Below, in pieces: positions 34,847 to 46,645 of a stretch of 64,000 nucleotides of DNA. Every line of letters starts with the position of its first letter. Position 1 is the first letter of the stretch. The notes beneath the pieces were generated by a model, which saw only the letters and a program-made list of their open reading frames with translations, was not told where the DNA came from and searched no databases. The stretch covers positions 15,219,346-15,283,345 of the forward strand of contig NC_085137.1 in assembly GCF_035046485.1 (NCBI RefSeq). The letters run 5' to 3'. The position numbers and the translations under genes were made by a program. This DNA is from Aedes albopictus (Eukaryota; Arthropoda; Insecta; Diptera; Culicidae).

Positions 34847-36128
34847 AGACTGTCCCAAAAAAATTCGATGTTCGAAAAGTCAAGGAGCTCAACCCTTAAA
34901 TGAAAGATATACATATTTGAAGCATTTTTGTAGAACATTTCGATTTTCTAAAAAATCATTTAGAGGTTCCGCTAGGGCGATTTTTGAAAATGGCATTTTT
35001 TCATGAAAAGCCTCAAAAAAAAAATCATTTTTTCGTAATATTTTTTCAACTTCTGAATTCTTTCAATATTTTTGTATTTTTCTATGGACCTCTAGGCATT
35101 CTTGAAGGGGATAAGTTTTTGAAATATTGTATTTATATTGACGGCAGAACCGTTTTTGTGCATATAAAAGGATTATTTTTTGAGAATTTTTCATCTAAAT
35201 TTGAGAAAAAAATACATGCACGATTTTTTAATTTCAATTTTGAAAGTTTTATCTGATAGTACTATTTGTATGCGTCATTTCTCTAAAAAAAGATTTTAAA
35301 TATCTTGTATAGAAGCTGAGATATTAAGATTTTAGGAAATTGACAATATTTCAAATTTTTGCAAAACTTTGTATATTTGAAATATTGTAAGGTCTTTGTG
35401 ACACTTCAATGTACGTATATTAAAAGCAGTTAAGCTTAAAAATACGGCTTCCCTTATTGGATGGTCAAGCTAGTTTAAACATGGATCTTTTATTCTGGGG
35501 TGATTGGTAGAAGATCCATGAAGAGCTTTTACCTGAATAACTACAACAATGACGGGTAGCAACGCATTAATTTCGATATTATGTCGTGGAATTCTCGACA
35601 ATTAGTCCCCTTTTCTGAAGTTACAATAACCATTCCATGCAGAGATAACATAATAGTGATGAAATCAATAAAAATTAACTAAGTTAAGTCAGGACTGATT
35701 TTTAAAAACTTAAAAAATAATAGACAATAATAGGCTTTCGAGGAAATACGCGATCTTATGATTGCTAAACGTTTATTTCTTTGATGAATTGAGCTAATAT
35801 TTTGACACGAAATTGCAAACATGCTGAATTTTGCATATACGAAATACAAATCGTACCTGACCACAAGCTTAGGCACGATAGGGCAACCAAAATGTGCCAA
35901 AGTTATCGGTAAACGGAAGTCTTTTGATTTACACGTGTGTTGCTGTTCGAACAGTTTTGCACTTACGCCCACACATGTGATCAGAAATGTTTTGTATTTC
36001 TTATACGAAAAATTCTCCATCGTGTGGGTTCGTATCAAAATTTGTGTTTAATTCATCAAAGGAAATATAGTTAAACCATCTCAAAGTTGGCAATTTTGTA
36101 TGATAATCGGCGTTTGTCCGATTAACTA

Positions 36129-36401
36129 CACAGATAAAAATAATGAGATTTACACGTCATGTAAACTTCATTTAAATCATGTAAACTTAGTGTTATGATG
36201 GTTTACATGATATATCATGTAAATTTGTGATATATGTCATGTAAACACTCAGAGTCATGCTGAATTACATGACATATAATGGAAGTTTACATGATATTTT
36301 ATGACTTTTACATGATATGTCATGTAAACTTCTGTGATATCCCATGCTCCAATTATGTGCATCATATGTCACAGAACTTTACACTCTTTTTTCGATCTGT
36401 G
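36129..36401. mobile_element. 273-bp TA-flanked MITE with ATGTAAAC repeats
   Basis: TA at 36127-36128 and 36402-36403 flank CACAGATAAAAATAATG and the complement of CACAGATCGAAAAAAG. The interior repeats TCATGTAAAC and its complement many times. It sits in the loop of the 3.0-kb foldback element. Confidence 0.8.
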
Positions 36402-36885
36402 TATGCACCCCCGTTGCCAAGTTTCAAACCGAATTGTCCATTACATTTCAAGTTCTAGTCTTCAGTAAAATGACTTAACTATGGTTTTTATTGATGTTAT
36501 CAATGTTATATAATCTCTACATGGAATGGTCGTTCCTATTTCAGAAAAAATGGGCGCAGTAGTAGGGAAATCCACAACGTAATCTCGAACTAAATGCGTT
36601 GCTACCAGTAACCACGATACCCGTCATATTTGTAGTTATTCAGATAAAAGCTCTTCATGAATCTACTGCCAACCAGCACAGAATAAAAGATCCATGTTTA
36701 AACTAGCTTGACCATACAACAAGAAAAGAAATTGTTTTAACTGCTTTCAATATACGTACATTGGAGTGTCACAAAAACCTTACAATATTCCAAATATACA
36801 AAGTTTTGCAAAAATGTGATTTTTTTTTTATTGATTTGTTATAATCCATCTGACTACAAAGTCTTAATGAATAAAAATCCTAACA

Positions 36886-37389
36886 TTAACACAAGAACAA
36901 ACTAAAAACAAATTCAAAAACAGACGATTGGCTTATCTTATTTTTGAAACGCCCTAATGTCTCTCCAAAGTAAAAAAAGCTCTCTACCAACGTAAACGTT
37001 CGAACCATTGATGTCATCGGTTCATTATAACCATACGTAGTTTGGTGAAACCTGCACTGTAGTAATGACCAATACCGTAGAGCTCGTTGTGGAGCAGGAA
37101 TGTCCAGCATTGACAGCAAACGAGGTGAATCAATGTCATTCATCAGCAGTTTAGCTACAAACATCGCTTGTTGTATTTTCCGCCTTTTCGCAAGGGTGTC
37201 CATGCTAAGCAGTCTGCATCTAGCTGGATATGCTGGAAGGTTAAGTGGATCACGCCAAGGTAAATGTCGTAGAGCCAATCGGATGAATCTTCGCTGAACT
37301 CGTTCTATCCTCAAAGTCCAAGTAACATCATTTGGCGTCCAAACAACAGATGCGGTTTCGAGAATCGGTCGTACCAGCGCACAGTACAA
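36886..37389 (-). pseudogene. Jockey-type LINE ORF2 C-terminal fragment
   Basis: The 167-codon minus-strand frame reads MYCALVRPILETASVVWTPN at its start. It continues with RIERVQRRFIRLALRHLPWRD, LPAYPARCRLLSMDTL and near its end FHQTTYGYNEPM. This is the conserved C-terminal region of Jockey-clade non-LTR proteins, which follows the RT. A T-rich stretch on the plus strand at about 36822-36835 marks the poly-A end. It is 5' truncated, and no clean target duplication was found. It interrupts the right arm of the 3.0-kb foldback element. Confidence 0.75.
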
Positions 37390-37893
37390 TATTGTCCATT
37401 TACTAAAATCCTAATATCTCAGCTTCTAGACAATATATTTTGAATCTTTTTTTTTAGAGAAATGACGCATACAAATAGTACTATCAGATAAAACTTTCAA
37501 AATTGAAAATAAAAAATCGTGCATGTATTTTTTCTCAAATTTAGATGAAAAATTCTCAAAAAATAATCCTTTTATATGCCCAAAAACGGTTCTGCCGTCA
37601 ATATAAATACAATATTTCAAAAACTTATCCCCTTCAAGAATGCCTAGAGGTCCATAGAAAAATACAAAAATATTGAAAAAATTCAAAAGTTGAAAAAATA
37701 TTACGAAAAAATGATTTTTTTTTGAGATTTTTCATGAAAAAAGACCATTTTTCAAAAATCGCCCTAGCGGAACCTTTAATTGATTTTTTAGAAAATCGAA
37801 ATGTTCTACAAAAATGCTTCAAATATGCATATTTTTCAATTAAAGGTTGAGCACCTTGACTTTTCGAACATCGAATTTTTTTGGGACAGTCTA

Positions 37894-38060
37894 ATGTAGA
37901 AGACGTCTGGAGGTTAAAAATGGCGACCCGAACATTCAAGATAGCGGTTGAAAATTCAAGATGACGGCTCCATATTCATGATGGTGGCTGTTTAATGGAG
38001 TTTTAGGCTCCAAAACCTTGCACTTTGGATATAATCAGTATAGGGAAGATATTTAAACAC
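37894..38060 (+). repeat. continuation of the CCAAGATGGCGGCT tandem repeat
   Basis: AAGACGTCTGGAGG, GGCGACCCGAACATTCAAG and GATGGTGGCTGTTTAATGG align with units at 34.55-34.82 kb. Confidence 0.55.
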
Positions 38061-39890
38061 CTAGCGGTTGATGTATTCAAGGATGTTTGATATATTTATG
38101 GGAAATTGGTTGAAATGAGACATTTGCCGACTCTTTTTTAAGAAAGGGGTGAGCACCATTCGATTACTTTTTTTTTTCTTTGAAATAGGTATTTTTCTTT
38201 TTCTTGCCGACCGCAACTGAATTGCGTCTAACTTTTTGCTCGATTGTGTACACTGTGGTACGTGTGGAAGGAATCCCGATATGGTAGTACCGCCCACGAT
38301 TTTATGAGATCGCCCAACTCAGCAATGCGAGATCGAATTCGAACCCATCGAGATGGAATTCTTACACGTTACTGCCAAGAAATTTTCACGAATTAGATTG
38401 TTTAATGGATTGGCCATTGAGAAGAAAGAGATGCAAATAGATTTTCAAATGCGCTAGCCATTGGCGTAGCTATCCTTTTCTTTTTTCTCACTCACTCTCC
38501 TAAACAAACACTGGAAAGAGAAGGATGAAAGAGGGGCCACAGCCAATATCCAACGCTTGGTGGCGAATGGTGTTTCCGCTACATTTATCCGATATGCGAA
38601 GGTGCATCTGCCGAGGGATTCAAACACTTCCACTGGAATGCCTTTGTAGTAGTTTCCGCTGCCGCTACATGGTACCTCGTGATGTTGTGATCTGATTAAG
38701 ATATGTACCCTGATCCCAGCGGTGCGTTCGGATTTCACGGGAATCAATTAATTTGCACTTTTGGTTTCTTTTTGGACATGAGGTGAGGATCTCGTTGGTT
38801 CGCAATTTCTGGTTCGTTGTCTATCCCTAATCGATGTCTTTCGTTTATGTTGAACTAGGCAACCGCGGCAAGTAGAAGGATTGCTCCACGGTAGACCTCG
38901 ATCAGATTTATATGAAATTAATTGACATTGGTGAGTTGTATGGTTTCAATCTGGAATTCCACATCCTTCTCACTGCGAGCCAAAGCGCCATGCCAATAAA
39001 TCTAATGCGAAGATAGGGAGACGGGGTCGGGACGGGACCACCCGACCGACTTGTGCTTCTCGCCATAAATCATGATTCGTTAATTGTGAGCACTCTTGTA
39101 AAACAACGCCGTGTGTAATTCCAAGCGCACTCCCGATGTGTGGTGTCGGTCGATCGAGAGTCTCTTTCGGGGCACCCGGGTTTTGCAGCCAAATTATCAC
39201 GATCATTATGCGGTCACCACACCACCGCACCGCCTCGGTACAACAAAATATCAAATCCAAATTCCAGTGGTCTCCCCTGGGGTGATCGAACGGTGCGAGG
39301 CGGCCGGCGGTGAGGTCGTCTGTTGGTTTAGCATTTCGCCAGGGTCTCCACCCCACAGCAGGGTCATTCCGAGAGCTCCGGTGGCTTGGCTGGCGGCTTA
39401 TCGCTAGACAACATGTTTTCTTCACAAAAGTCCACGCAGTCTGTCGTCCTGCTACAAATGAAACGACTCGCTGCGATATGTGTAACGTATATCCACACCG
39501 CCCGATATACTGCTGGTCTGCGTTTTAAGTTTGACTGTTTCCAGCAGGTGTTCCATATGGTACCACACTGAGGACTGGCTCCGGCTCTTATCCTTCTGCG
39601 TCTTTTGTGCGCCATCAGCCACCACAGAGTCGATCCGAACAACTTGCCAGCCCGCCAGTCTGCCAGCAGGTTTCTCCTGTTTCCAAAGTGGTTACAAAAA
39701 GCAACATTCGTGGCGTGCCTTTTTACTTCCAGCGAAACTGTCCGAATGTTATTTAAGGTGTTGTTTCTGTGTTTTTGTTTCTTTCTTGGTTGTAGGTATA
39801 CGTAGTGCCAGCCGGGGGGATCGTCTCATATAGTTCAAGCTGACGACGACGACGTTCGAAGCTGAAAATAACGAATTTTTGCGCAACGCG
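38061..39890. other. largely unique DNA, no gene supported
   Basis: 38.9-39.8 kb is GC-rich with overlapping open frames on both strands (for example 39425-38970 on the minus strand). None has a recognisable domain. An isolated CATTGGCGTAGCTATCC at 38459 resembles the terminus of the 4.4-kb element, without a partner. Confidence 0.35.
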
Positions 39891-39892
39891 TA

Positions 39893-40117
39893 GGGTATCG
39901 CGCTACTTGGGCGGTGGTTTTCTTCGTCTGTTATTTTCGTCTGTTTTCCACTGTAACTCGGTCAATTTTGAACCGATTGACTTGAAATTTTGTACACGGG
40001 TAGATACTATACCTATCTCACCGCATTCCAAGAATTGTGTCAATTGGTTCAAGATTGACTGAGTTATAGTGGAAAACAGACGAATATAGAAGCCACCGCC
40101 CAAGTAGCGCGATTCCC
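39893..40117. mobile_element. 225-bp TA-flanked hairpin MITE
   Basis: TA at 39891-39892 and 40118-40119 flank GGGTATCGCGCTACTTGGGC and the complement of GGGAATCGCGCTACTTGG. The complementarity continues through CGTCTGTTTTCCACTGTAAC. It is non-coding and strongly self-complementary. Confidence 0.85.
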
Positions 40118-40119
40118 TA

Positions 40120-41335
40120 CCACATTGGCCGTTGCTGCGGGGTGACGTATGCAATTGCACTCACTGTGCAATACGTGCAGTACTTCCATTATGCAGCAGC
40201 TGTTATCGGTGTGGGGCGGTATGGAATAGTCGAAGGATGCATCGATCATCCTGTTTTTTAAGGCAAGGATAAACATGGTTTTGTAATAACAGAAGGCAGC
40301 TTGTAGGCACGGCGCAAAACATAGAATTTTGTGCAACGAGTTGCAGAAAGTTTATTATTTTCAGCATAAGTAGCACATTTATCCAACGACGCTTTCCGAT
40401 ATTAAATTCTCTTCTAAAAGTTTGGTCAAGTCACTCCTACATACAACGGAAGGACTGAAGTTTTATGATTGATTACTCATGGTTCCATGTATATTATTTT
40501 CTCTTTTATTGGTAGCTGAGTGAACTGTTCTCCATTTTTTGTATGCTTGATTGCTGCTAGCATTTTGTCGTATTATTGTGACCGTCAGCTATCCCGCGGG
40601 CTGGCAGGGGTCCAATTCCGATCCATTCCAGAGTGACCAAAACCACACCACCACCATCGCCGAGCTCGAACCCTGAAACTGATGGCCGTTCTCCTTCAAG
40701 CCGAGAATGTGGCCTCCAAGAAGAAAAACAAAGCAGAAAAAAGTTAATTATATCTACGTGTGTAATAATTGATTGACAATTTCCTGTGCGCCCGATGATG
40801 GATCTCTAATTTATTGATTCTCTGGCTTCGTCTCGTGGTTCTTCGACAGACGAGCGAGCGCGAGCGGCATCGGTAGTGATCTGGATCCATATTACACGTT
40901 CACGCCCGGCCCCTTCGGTCTTCCAGGAACCGGTTCGGCGCGCAGAGCCAGTCGTCGTCGTCGTCGTCGATTCCCAGTTCCCTGTCATTATTTCCAATTA
41001 TAGAGTCGTGAACTCTCTAGGAAGCAGCGGCCTGCGTCTCTCCATTGGATCTACTCCCGGTTCCAGCAATCTGTGAATGATCGATTCAAGCAGTGATTCA
41101 TTTGAATGAGCTCAAATAAGTAGCTGCAGAAGAGGGATATAGCGGTTCCAGCCATCTGTCCACTACTGATGATGGCGACGAAGCTTATGGCTATAACTAG
41201 TTGGTCGAGTAGAGGTACTTCTTCCTGAGACAAAACCTTTTTCTCAGCTGATTGCTTCATGAATGAATTCTCTACTTCTTGTTCTCTGGTATGAACATGT
41301 CTGTAGTTTATAGGGACTTCAGGGGTGTTTCAAGC
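40120..41335. other. largely unique DNA, no gene supported
   Basis: The interval includes a GTCGTC trinucleotide run near 40952-40970. No domain-bearing frame or splice-bounded exon was recognised. Confidence 0.35.
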
Positions 41336-41336
41336 G

Positions 41337-41700
41337 ATTTCTTCTTCTTCTTGGCGTAATGTCCTCACTGGGACAAAGCCTGCTTCTCAGCTTAGTATTG
41401 GTATACAGTTATTAACTGAGAGCTTTCTCTGCCAATGCTCATTTTGCATCTGTGTATCGTGTGCAAGCCCGTGCACAAGGGAAGGGTTTTGGGGGTCCAT
41501 TGTCAATGTTCCATACACTAGGCACCCCTCCACCCTTTACCAAAATTACGAAAAACCCCTTCCTTGTCGCCTTTTTTGGGCCTGATCGTGTGGCAGGCAC
41601 GAAGATACTCAATACCCAAGAAAGACAAGGAAATTTCTATCACGAAAAGTTTCTAGAGACAGACCGTAAATCGAACCCCAAAGCATGGTCATGCTGAATA
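41337..41700 (-). mobile_element. Feilai-related SINE, minus strand, interrupted
   Basis: It begins on the plus strand with TTTCTTCTTCTTCTTGGC, the reversed tail. GGGACAAAGCCTGCTTCTCAG, AACTGAGAGCTTTC and, after the insert, GTGGCAGGCACGAAGATAC follow. It is split by a hAT-like MITE at 41464-41584. Family identity is from memory of Aedes repeats. Confidence 0.55.
41464..41584. mobile_element. 121-bp hAT-like MITE, second member
   Basis: The perfect 8-bp duplication ATCGTGTG at 41456-41463 and 41585-41592 flanks CAAGCCCGTGCACAAGG at the left and GGGCCTG at the right. The left end matches the MITE at 12386-12528. The right terminus is degenerate beyond CAGGCCC. Removing it restores a continuous SINE. 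Confidence 0.8.
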
Positions 41701-41785
41701 CCCACACCTTTACAGCTGTGGCTATAGGGGCCCTTCAATGGGTTTCTAAGAGGATTCAGAAGAGCTTAAGAAGGTTTAAGATTTT

Positions 41786-42916
41786 TTTCTTCTTCTTCTT
41801 CTTCTTCTTCTTCTTCTTTATAACTTTACTTTTCCAATGGAAGTTGGCCTGCATCTCTTCAACTTAAGGAGTGTATCGTAAAGAAGTTGAAAATGTTTAC
41901 AATAGCCTCAAAAATAGTTTAATACAACTTTTAAATAATTTTATTTTTGGAGGTACTGTATAAATCCATGAAAAAAGAAATAGCTATTAACATTTTCTAA
42001 AAATGTTCTTTTAACAAGGTTTCTAACCTAGATTACTGAACGCATGTTTTCAAATTTTTGCACACCTTCTAAAAAAATGACATTGCGAAAAAAGTTCGAT
42101 AATGTTCGAATATTGTCAACTTTTTTGGGCAAATATAATAAGCTCCAGAATCCTCATGATATAGGCAAATTATTTTTTTCAAGAAAAATCTCCACGGAAT
42201 TTAAGCGCAATTCTTAAAAATGTAAAAAGGCCATTTTTTAGGAACTCCTTTTTTCTATGCTCCTCCAAATTATGTTTACGCAAATAAAAAATACATAAAA
42301 TGAAAAATTCGCATTTTTTTAAACAGGGTATGTTTTTTAATTTATGTACGAGTAAGTTAGAGCAAAAAATAGAATTTTATAACCTTTCAAGATATTTAAA
42401 GCAGAACTTCAAAGTTTTACCAAAAAATAGACGTTTTTTGGAGTGGACCATTTTGTAGATATAGGAGAATTTTCTACCGAAAATATGAATTTTGAAGGTC
42501 GGTGTTGAATGATATGTTATGTGTACATAACTGTTAACAAGCATCAATATTTTCCAGATTTTTTATCGTACGAATTTTATTCGCTACAGATTTTTGAAAT
42601 ATTGAAAAATCTTAACAAAATTGCATTTTGTGCAGATTTTTATTTTGTGAGGTGTATTCATTAAACCATATTTTCAATAATACTAAACATTTTCCAAATG
42701 TTTCCATGCTGTTCTAAACTTAACTATATTGTGAAGATTTCATAGAAGAACCGAAGTGAAAAGACCAACCCAGCTTCGAGATAGAGCATCCTGAACATTT
42801 TCAACTACTTTCCGATACACTCCTTAGTGTTCTACGAGCATTTCCACAATTATTAATTGAAGGGCTGTCTTTGCCTGTCATTGCATGAGTTTATGTATTG
42901 TGAGGCAAAGACAATG
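41786..42916 (-). mobile_element. Feilai-like SINE, minus strand, split by a MITE
   Basis: A (TTC)n tract at 41786-41820 is the reversed AAG tail. The body continues to CTTCAACTTA at 41866 and resumes at 42827 with GTGTTCTACGAGCATTTCC, then TGCCTGTCATTGCATGAG and GTGAGGCAAAG. The tRNA-like head is missing. Confidence 0.7.
41867..42824. mobile_element. 958-bp TA-flanked MITE
   Basis: TA at 41865-41866 and 42825-42826 flank AGGAGTGTATCGTAAAGAAG and the complement of AGGAGTGTATCGGAAAGTAG, with matching GTTGAAAATGTT beyond. No coding frame is present. It is inserted in a Feilai-like SINE. Confidence 0.85.
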
Positions 42917-43215
42917 ATCAGGCTCGGATTAAGGATTGTGAGGCCCGGGGCACGAGCGGATGTGGAGGCCCCTCGGAGAGATGACCAGAAATGTTTTTCC
43001 TTATTTTTGAACAGTACTTGAGCAATATGAAACATAAAGCTAATGTTAGCAACCAAAACAAATTTTTGTGGGGGCCCCTAAAAGAAGAGGGTCAATATCA
43101 GCCACTCTCGGGCAGAAGAGCAACTGACGAAAAATTGCAAGTGCCGGGGCTGGGAATCAAACCCATGACCATCCGCATATGAAGCGAACCTGTGACCAAC
43201 TACGCCACGGGCCCC
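42917..43215 (-). repeat. tRNA-like SINE head plus CAGGCTCGGATTAAGG repeat
   Basis: On the minus strand, 43215-43138 reads as a tRNA-like fold with GTGGCGTAGTTGG (A-box-like), CGCTTCATATGCGG (an anticodon-stem-like segment with CAT in the loop) and GGGTTTGATTCCC (B-box-like). The pairing of an acceptor stem is partial, so I call it a SINE, not a tRNA gene. The plus-strand start CAGGCTCGGATTAAGG resembles a hAT-type MITE end. Confidence 0.5.
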
Positions 43216-43329
43216 GGCGGCCGGCGCCGTTATTGACTTTAAAATATTGAACTCTCGAATTGTGCACATTGAGAGTGTGTAGCTAGTCCCTAGCACCATT
43301 GATTGGATCTCTGTGCAACTTCGATTGTT

Positions 43330-43965
43330 CTGGCCAATCCCGGAGTAACAACTACGATGTGTACGGTTATCTTTGCTTTGCTTTTGCTTACTTTGTGAAG
43401 CAAAGACAATGGTACACTACACAGCAAAAAATTGCTTGTGATATCACATCATTTTCTCTGCACATCAGTCGCGTCGAAAAAATGATGTAGAGATTACATT
43501 CTTTCCACGCAGCAAATTAGCCGCCGCAGCTTGAAAGTGGGTCTAGCAATCGCTATAGAGCCGAATCGATAGATGACTTATTTATAGGTAAAATATTTTC
43601 ATGGGTTCGTACACTGATCCGTTGATTGGAAGGCATATCCCTTACCTCTCGGCCATTTCACCGAGTTAGGATGAGTATGATAAAATATGATACTGCTTCT
43701 AGGTATCTGCTGAAACGGGTTTGTCTTTCCGTTGCCAACCAGGGTGTACATGGTAAGTGTGATAATTGTTGGAAAACGATGTAATCGGGTGAAATTACAT
43801 TCAAAAATGGATACATCGCCAGAAATTACAATCCTGTGGATGTTACAAAATTATTTGCTGTGTATGCCCAGACAATCGAGAAAGTTTCCCCGACTGGAAC
43901 GGGGATCGAACCCACCGTCTCCAGACTGTCGATCTATAGCCTCTAAACCACTAGTCTAACTGGAG
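43330..43965 (-). mobile_element. Feilai-like SINE, minus strand, split by MITE copy B
   Basis: The right part (43865-43965) is the reverse complement of the Feilai head: CCCAGACAATCGAG, a B box GGGATCGAACCCACC and an A box with CCACTAGTCTAACTGG. The left part, ending in GCAAAGACAATGGTACAC, is the adjoining body. The MITE at 43420-43862 separates them exactly at a TA. Confidence 0.7.
43420..43862. mobile_element. 443-bp TA-flanked MITE, copy B
   Basis: TA at 43418-43419 and 43863-43864 flank CACAGCAAAAAATTG and its inverted end AATTATTTGCTGTG. It is colinear over its full length with copy A (13180-13623), with scattered substitutions. It is inserted in a Feilai-like SINE. Confidence 0.85.
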
Positions 43966-44109
43966 ACCAGGGGTTTACACTGGGATTTATTTAGGTTCAC
44001 GAGTTCCAGGAAGGTTTCAGAAAAGTTTGAAAGGATTTTGAGCATGGTTCAAAAGAGTTTCAGATGAGTTTTCATGTAAGTAAACATGTAAGTATTAAGT
44101 ATATGATCA

Positions 44110-45560
44110 CATTTATATCAACATCCTGATCACATAGAAATTTGGTGTCTTTGGCAAAGTTTTTTTATTGGGCCAAGTGTTTACTAATGATGGACCGTTT
44201 GTTTGAAAATTCCACATAGATGGCGCAACTAATCGTGCACATTTTATATTTCATGTATCTCAGGATCCTGAGCACCTAGAAAGATGATTTCTCCGGCAAA
44301 GTTGTTGAGTAGGTCATCATCATCTGTAAGTATGTGCCGTATGATTTGGAACTCCACGTATAGGTGGCGTTACTGAGCACGCATATTTCATATATCTCAT
44401 ATATCGCAGGATTCTGATCAAGTTAGCTAACTGGTTGGGAAACAAGCAGTCAAAATTTGAGAATTTTCAGTGCATTCTGTAAAAAGTAACAGCTTGTTGA
44501 AAATGTTCTAGCACATAATTAAAATTTACATGCTCATGCAATTTTGCAACTAGCGCCACCTAGTGGTAGAAACTCGAACAAAACAATAATTCAAATCAAA
44601 GCCCTTGATCTACCACACAACTTTGCCGAAGACACCATATTTCCGAATAATCAGGATCCTGAGATATGTACAATTTGAAATTTGTTTGCACTCTAGCGCC
44701 GCCTAGCAATGGAATTTCGTATCAAAGGTACCATCATCTGTTTGTCTGTGGTTTCTGTGATGTCAAAGAAAAGCAGACGTAAAACTGACAAAAATTCTCC
44801 CATATATTTGGAGAGTTGATGTCTTCGGCAAAGTTATTCACCTACTCAAGAACTTTTCGATGATGAACAGTGTGATTCGAAATTCTATCGCTAGGCGACG
44901 CTAGTTTGAAAACAAATTTTAAGTTTTATATATCTCAGGATCCTTATTATTTAGATATATGATGTCTTCGGCAAACTTGTTAAGAAGATCAAGGGCTTTC
45001 AGTTGAATTATTATTTGGATATACTTTTTACAAAGAAAATTTAATTGTTAGCTAGACAATTTTAAACAAGCTGTTACTTCTTATTAGGTGCCCCAAAAAT
45101 TATCAAACTTTGACTGCAAGTTTCCTAACAAGTTAGCTATAATTGGAACAAATTTGGGCATGATTGATTAACTTTACGTGAAAATGAAGTGTTTCTCCTC
45201 ATTTCACTGCAGTTCATTAAACTACTATATCTTTTCGGATAAGTTATTGGTCTTTGATTACCATTTGACTAGACATTTTTAGAAATTCTAATCATCTGCA
45301 ACCTATTGCAATTTTGTAACTAGCGCCACTTAGAGATGAAATTTTACCAAACAGTCTTGTCGAAGAAATTATCTTTCTAAGTAACCAGCGTCCTGAAATA
45401 TTTAAAAACTCGCTAATGCCACCTATTAGTGAAATTTCGAGTCAAACGACCCATTGAGTGTTAGTCCTTGACCAGCGCAAACAGTATTGCCGAACACACC
45501 AATACTCTAAGTATTCAAAACCCTGGCATATATGGGTGCGAAATTGTGTCATTGTTATGT
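44110..45560. repeat. ~140-bp tandem array, left part
   Basis: Repeated order: TAGCGCCACCTAGTGG, AAATTCGAATCAAA, then CATCATCTGTAAG-like, TTTGCCGAAGACACC and TCAGGATCCTGAGATAT. Spacing is about 135-150 bp. Early units (44.1-44.4 kb) have the GATGGCGC block in the opposite orientation. The array continues at 53880-55260 on the other side of the BEL/Pao element. Confidence 0.7.
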
Positions 45561-45788
45561 CTGTTTGTCTCTGATATTTTATGATGTGATGTCTCTTAGC
45601 TTTTTTTGGATCCACTGGTATACGTTTGGTTCATCAAAATATTTGAACAGTCCTCTGTGAACACTCTGCGTGTGCACTAAGGGGTGTTTTCTTTTTTTGA
45701 GTGCGTGCAAAAATTGTGCACTGGGATTATGACTAGCTGGCTCTCACTGCTCTCACGCATCAGGAGTCTGCACCCTAAAACGAAAGTA

Positions 45789-45969
45789 CACAGCGAATGA
45801 GTAACTTGCGAAAAGACAAAGAATTTTTCACTCATATTTGCGTACGACTGGATCAGCACAAAAAATGTGCTGATCCGGTGTTACACAAATTTGCGTGAAA
45901 TTTCACAAAAGTTTGCATGAAATCTTTTGTCTTTTCGATCGCTGCGTGAAAGTTACTCCTTGCTCTGTG
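45789..45969. mobile_element. 181-bp TA-flanked MITE
   Basis: TA at 45787-45788 and 45970-45971 flank CACAGCGAATGAGTAACTT and the complement of CACAGAGCAAGGAGTAACTT. The interior has a GGATCAGCACA / TGTGCTGATCC palindrome. The BEL/Pao element lies 19 bp to the right. Confidence 0.75.
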
Positions 45970-45988
45970 TACATCGATCTTTCCGTGT

Positions 45989-46611
45989 TGTCATCACCAC
46001 TGGGCTGACTAGAGTGCGCCAGTCTATACATCGACCTAGAGAACAAATTGAACAAAACGGATGAGGAACAAAAACAAAACCTAAATTGAGAGTGGATGAA
46101 GTTGCTATTAAAAGTTATTAAAATCATTGAATTTCTATTGTTTAAACTAATAAAATAAGTAAAATTTAGTGGTCATTTACATGCAGTAATATAGTAAGCT
46201 ATTGTTCTTTAATTTAAAGGTAAAATGTTCAAATAAACCCCAAAAAATTGATATTTTAGTTTAGGTGAACTACACGCGATCATCTGTAGTTTCGGGTACT
46301 CCAAAAGCGTTTGTAAACTAGTTTAAACGTTAACTTAGTAAGTATACTTAACTATAAAAGCTAAATGAATTTGTTAAAGATGCTATTTAAAACTACAGGC
46401 TAGTGCTAAACCGTTTTGGGCACTGAATCGAATACGTCTAGCAAAATTGTTTCACGAGGCTAGCAGCGAAACTAAATTTGTAAGTTTGTACAAATAATTC
46501 TGGAATCACATAATTACTAAACATCTAATGGAACAATTAAAATTTCAGTTTGAGCCGCTCTTTATAGACTGCTACAAGAAATAAGTGCTGATTCTGCAAA
46601 AAATCCGAACA
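45989..46611 (+). repeat. 5' LTR of BEL/Pao element
   Basis: It is a 623-bp direct repeat of 53229-53851 with one mismatch. It carries CTATAAAAG at 46352-46360, a plausible TATA box, and AATAAA at about 46233, a plausible poly-A signal upstream of it. Which is used is not shown by the sequence. Confidence 0.95.
46352..46360 (+). promoter_or_regulatory. putative LTR TATA box
   Basis: CTATAAAAG is a good TATA match about 250 bp before the LTR end and about 290 bp before the Gag start. The same sequence is in the 3' LTR at 53592-53600. Confidence 0.45.
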
Positions 46612-46645
46612 AACTCAAAAAATTTATTCGGATAACCTCAAAACG

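Larger units (their letters stand above)
34848..37891. mobile_element. 3.0-kb foldback element with ~850-bp arms
   Basis: TA at 34846-34847 and 37892-37893 flank GACTGTCCCAAAAAAATTCG and its inverted copy. The left arm (34848 to about 35695) is the reverse complement of the right arm (about 36455-37891), after a LINE insert at about 36822-37392 is subtracted. The central loop is about 760 bp and holds a smaller MITE. No transposase is recognised. TA targets suggest mobilisation by a Tc1-mariner-type enzyme. Confidence 0.75.

Noticed and set aside
38459..38475. Left end of another 4.4-kb-type element
   Set aside because: CATTGGCGTAGCTATCC matches the terminus, but no inverted partner or 8-bp duplication was found nearby.
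43138..43215. A functional tRNA gene (Met-like CAT loop)
   Set aside because: The acceptor stem pairs poorly and the sequence is embedded in repeat DNA. A tRNA-derived SINE is the better reading.
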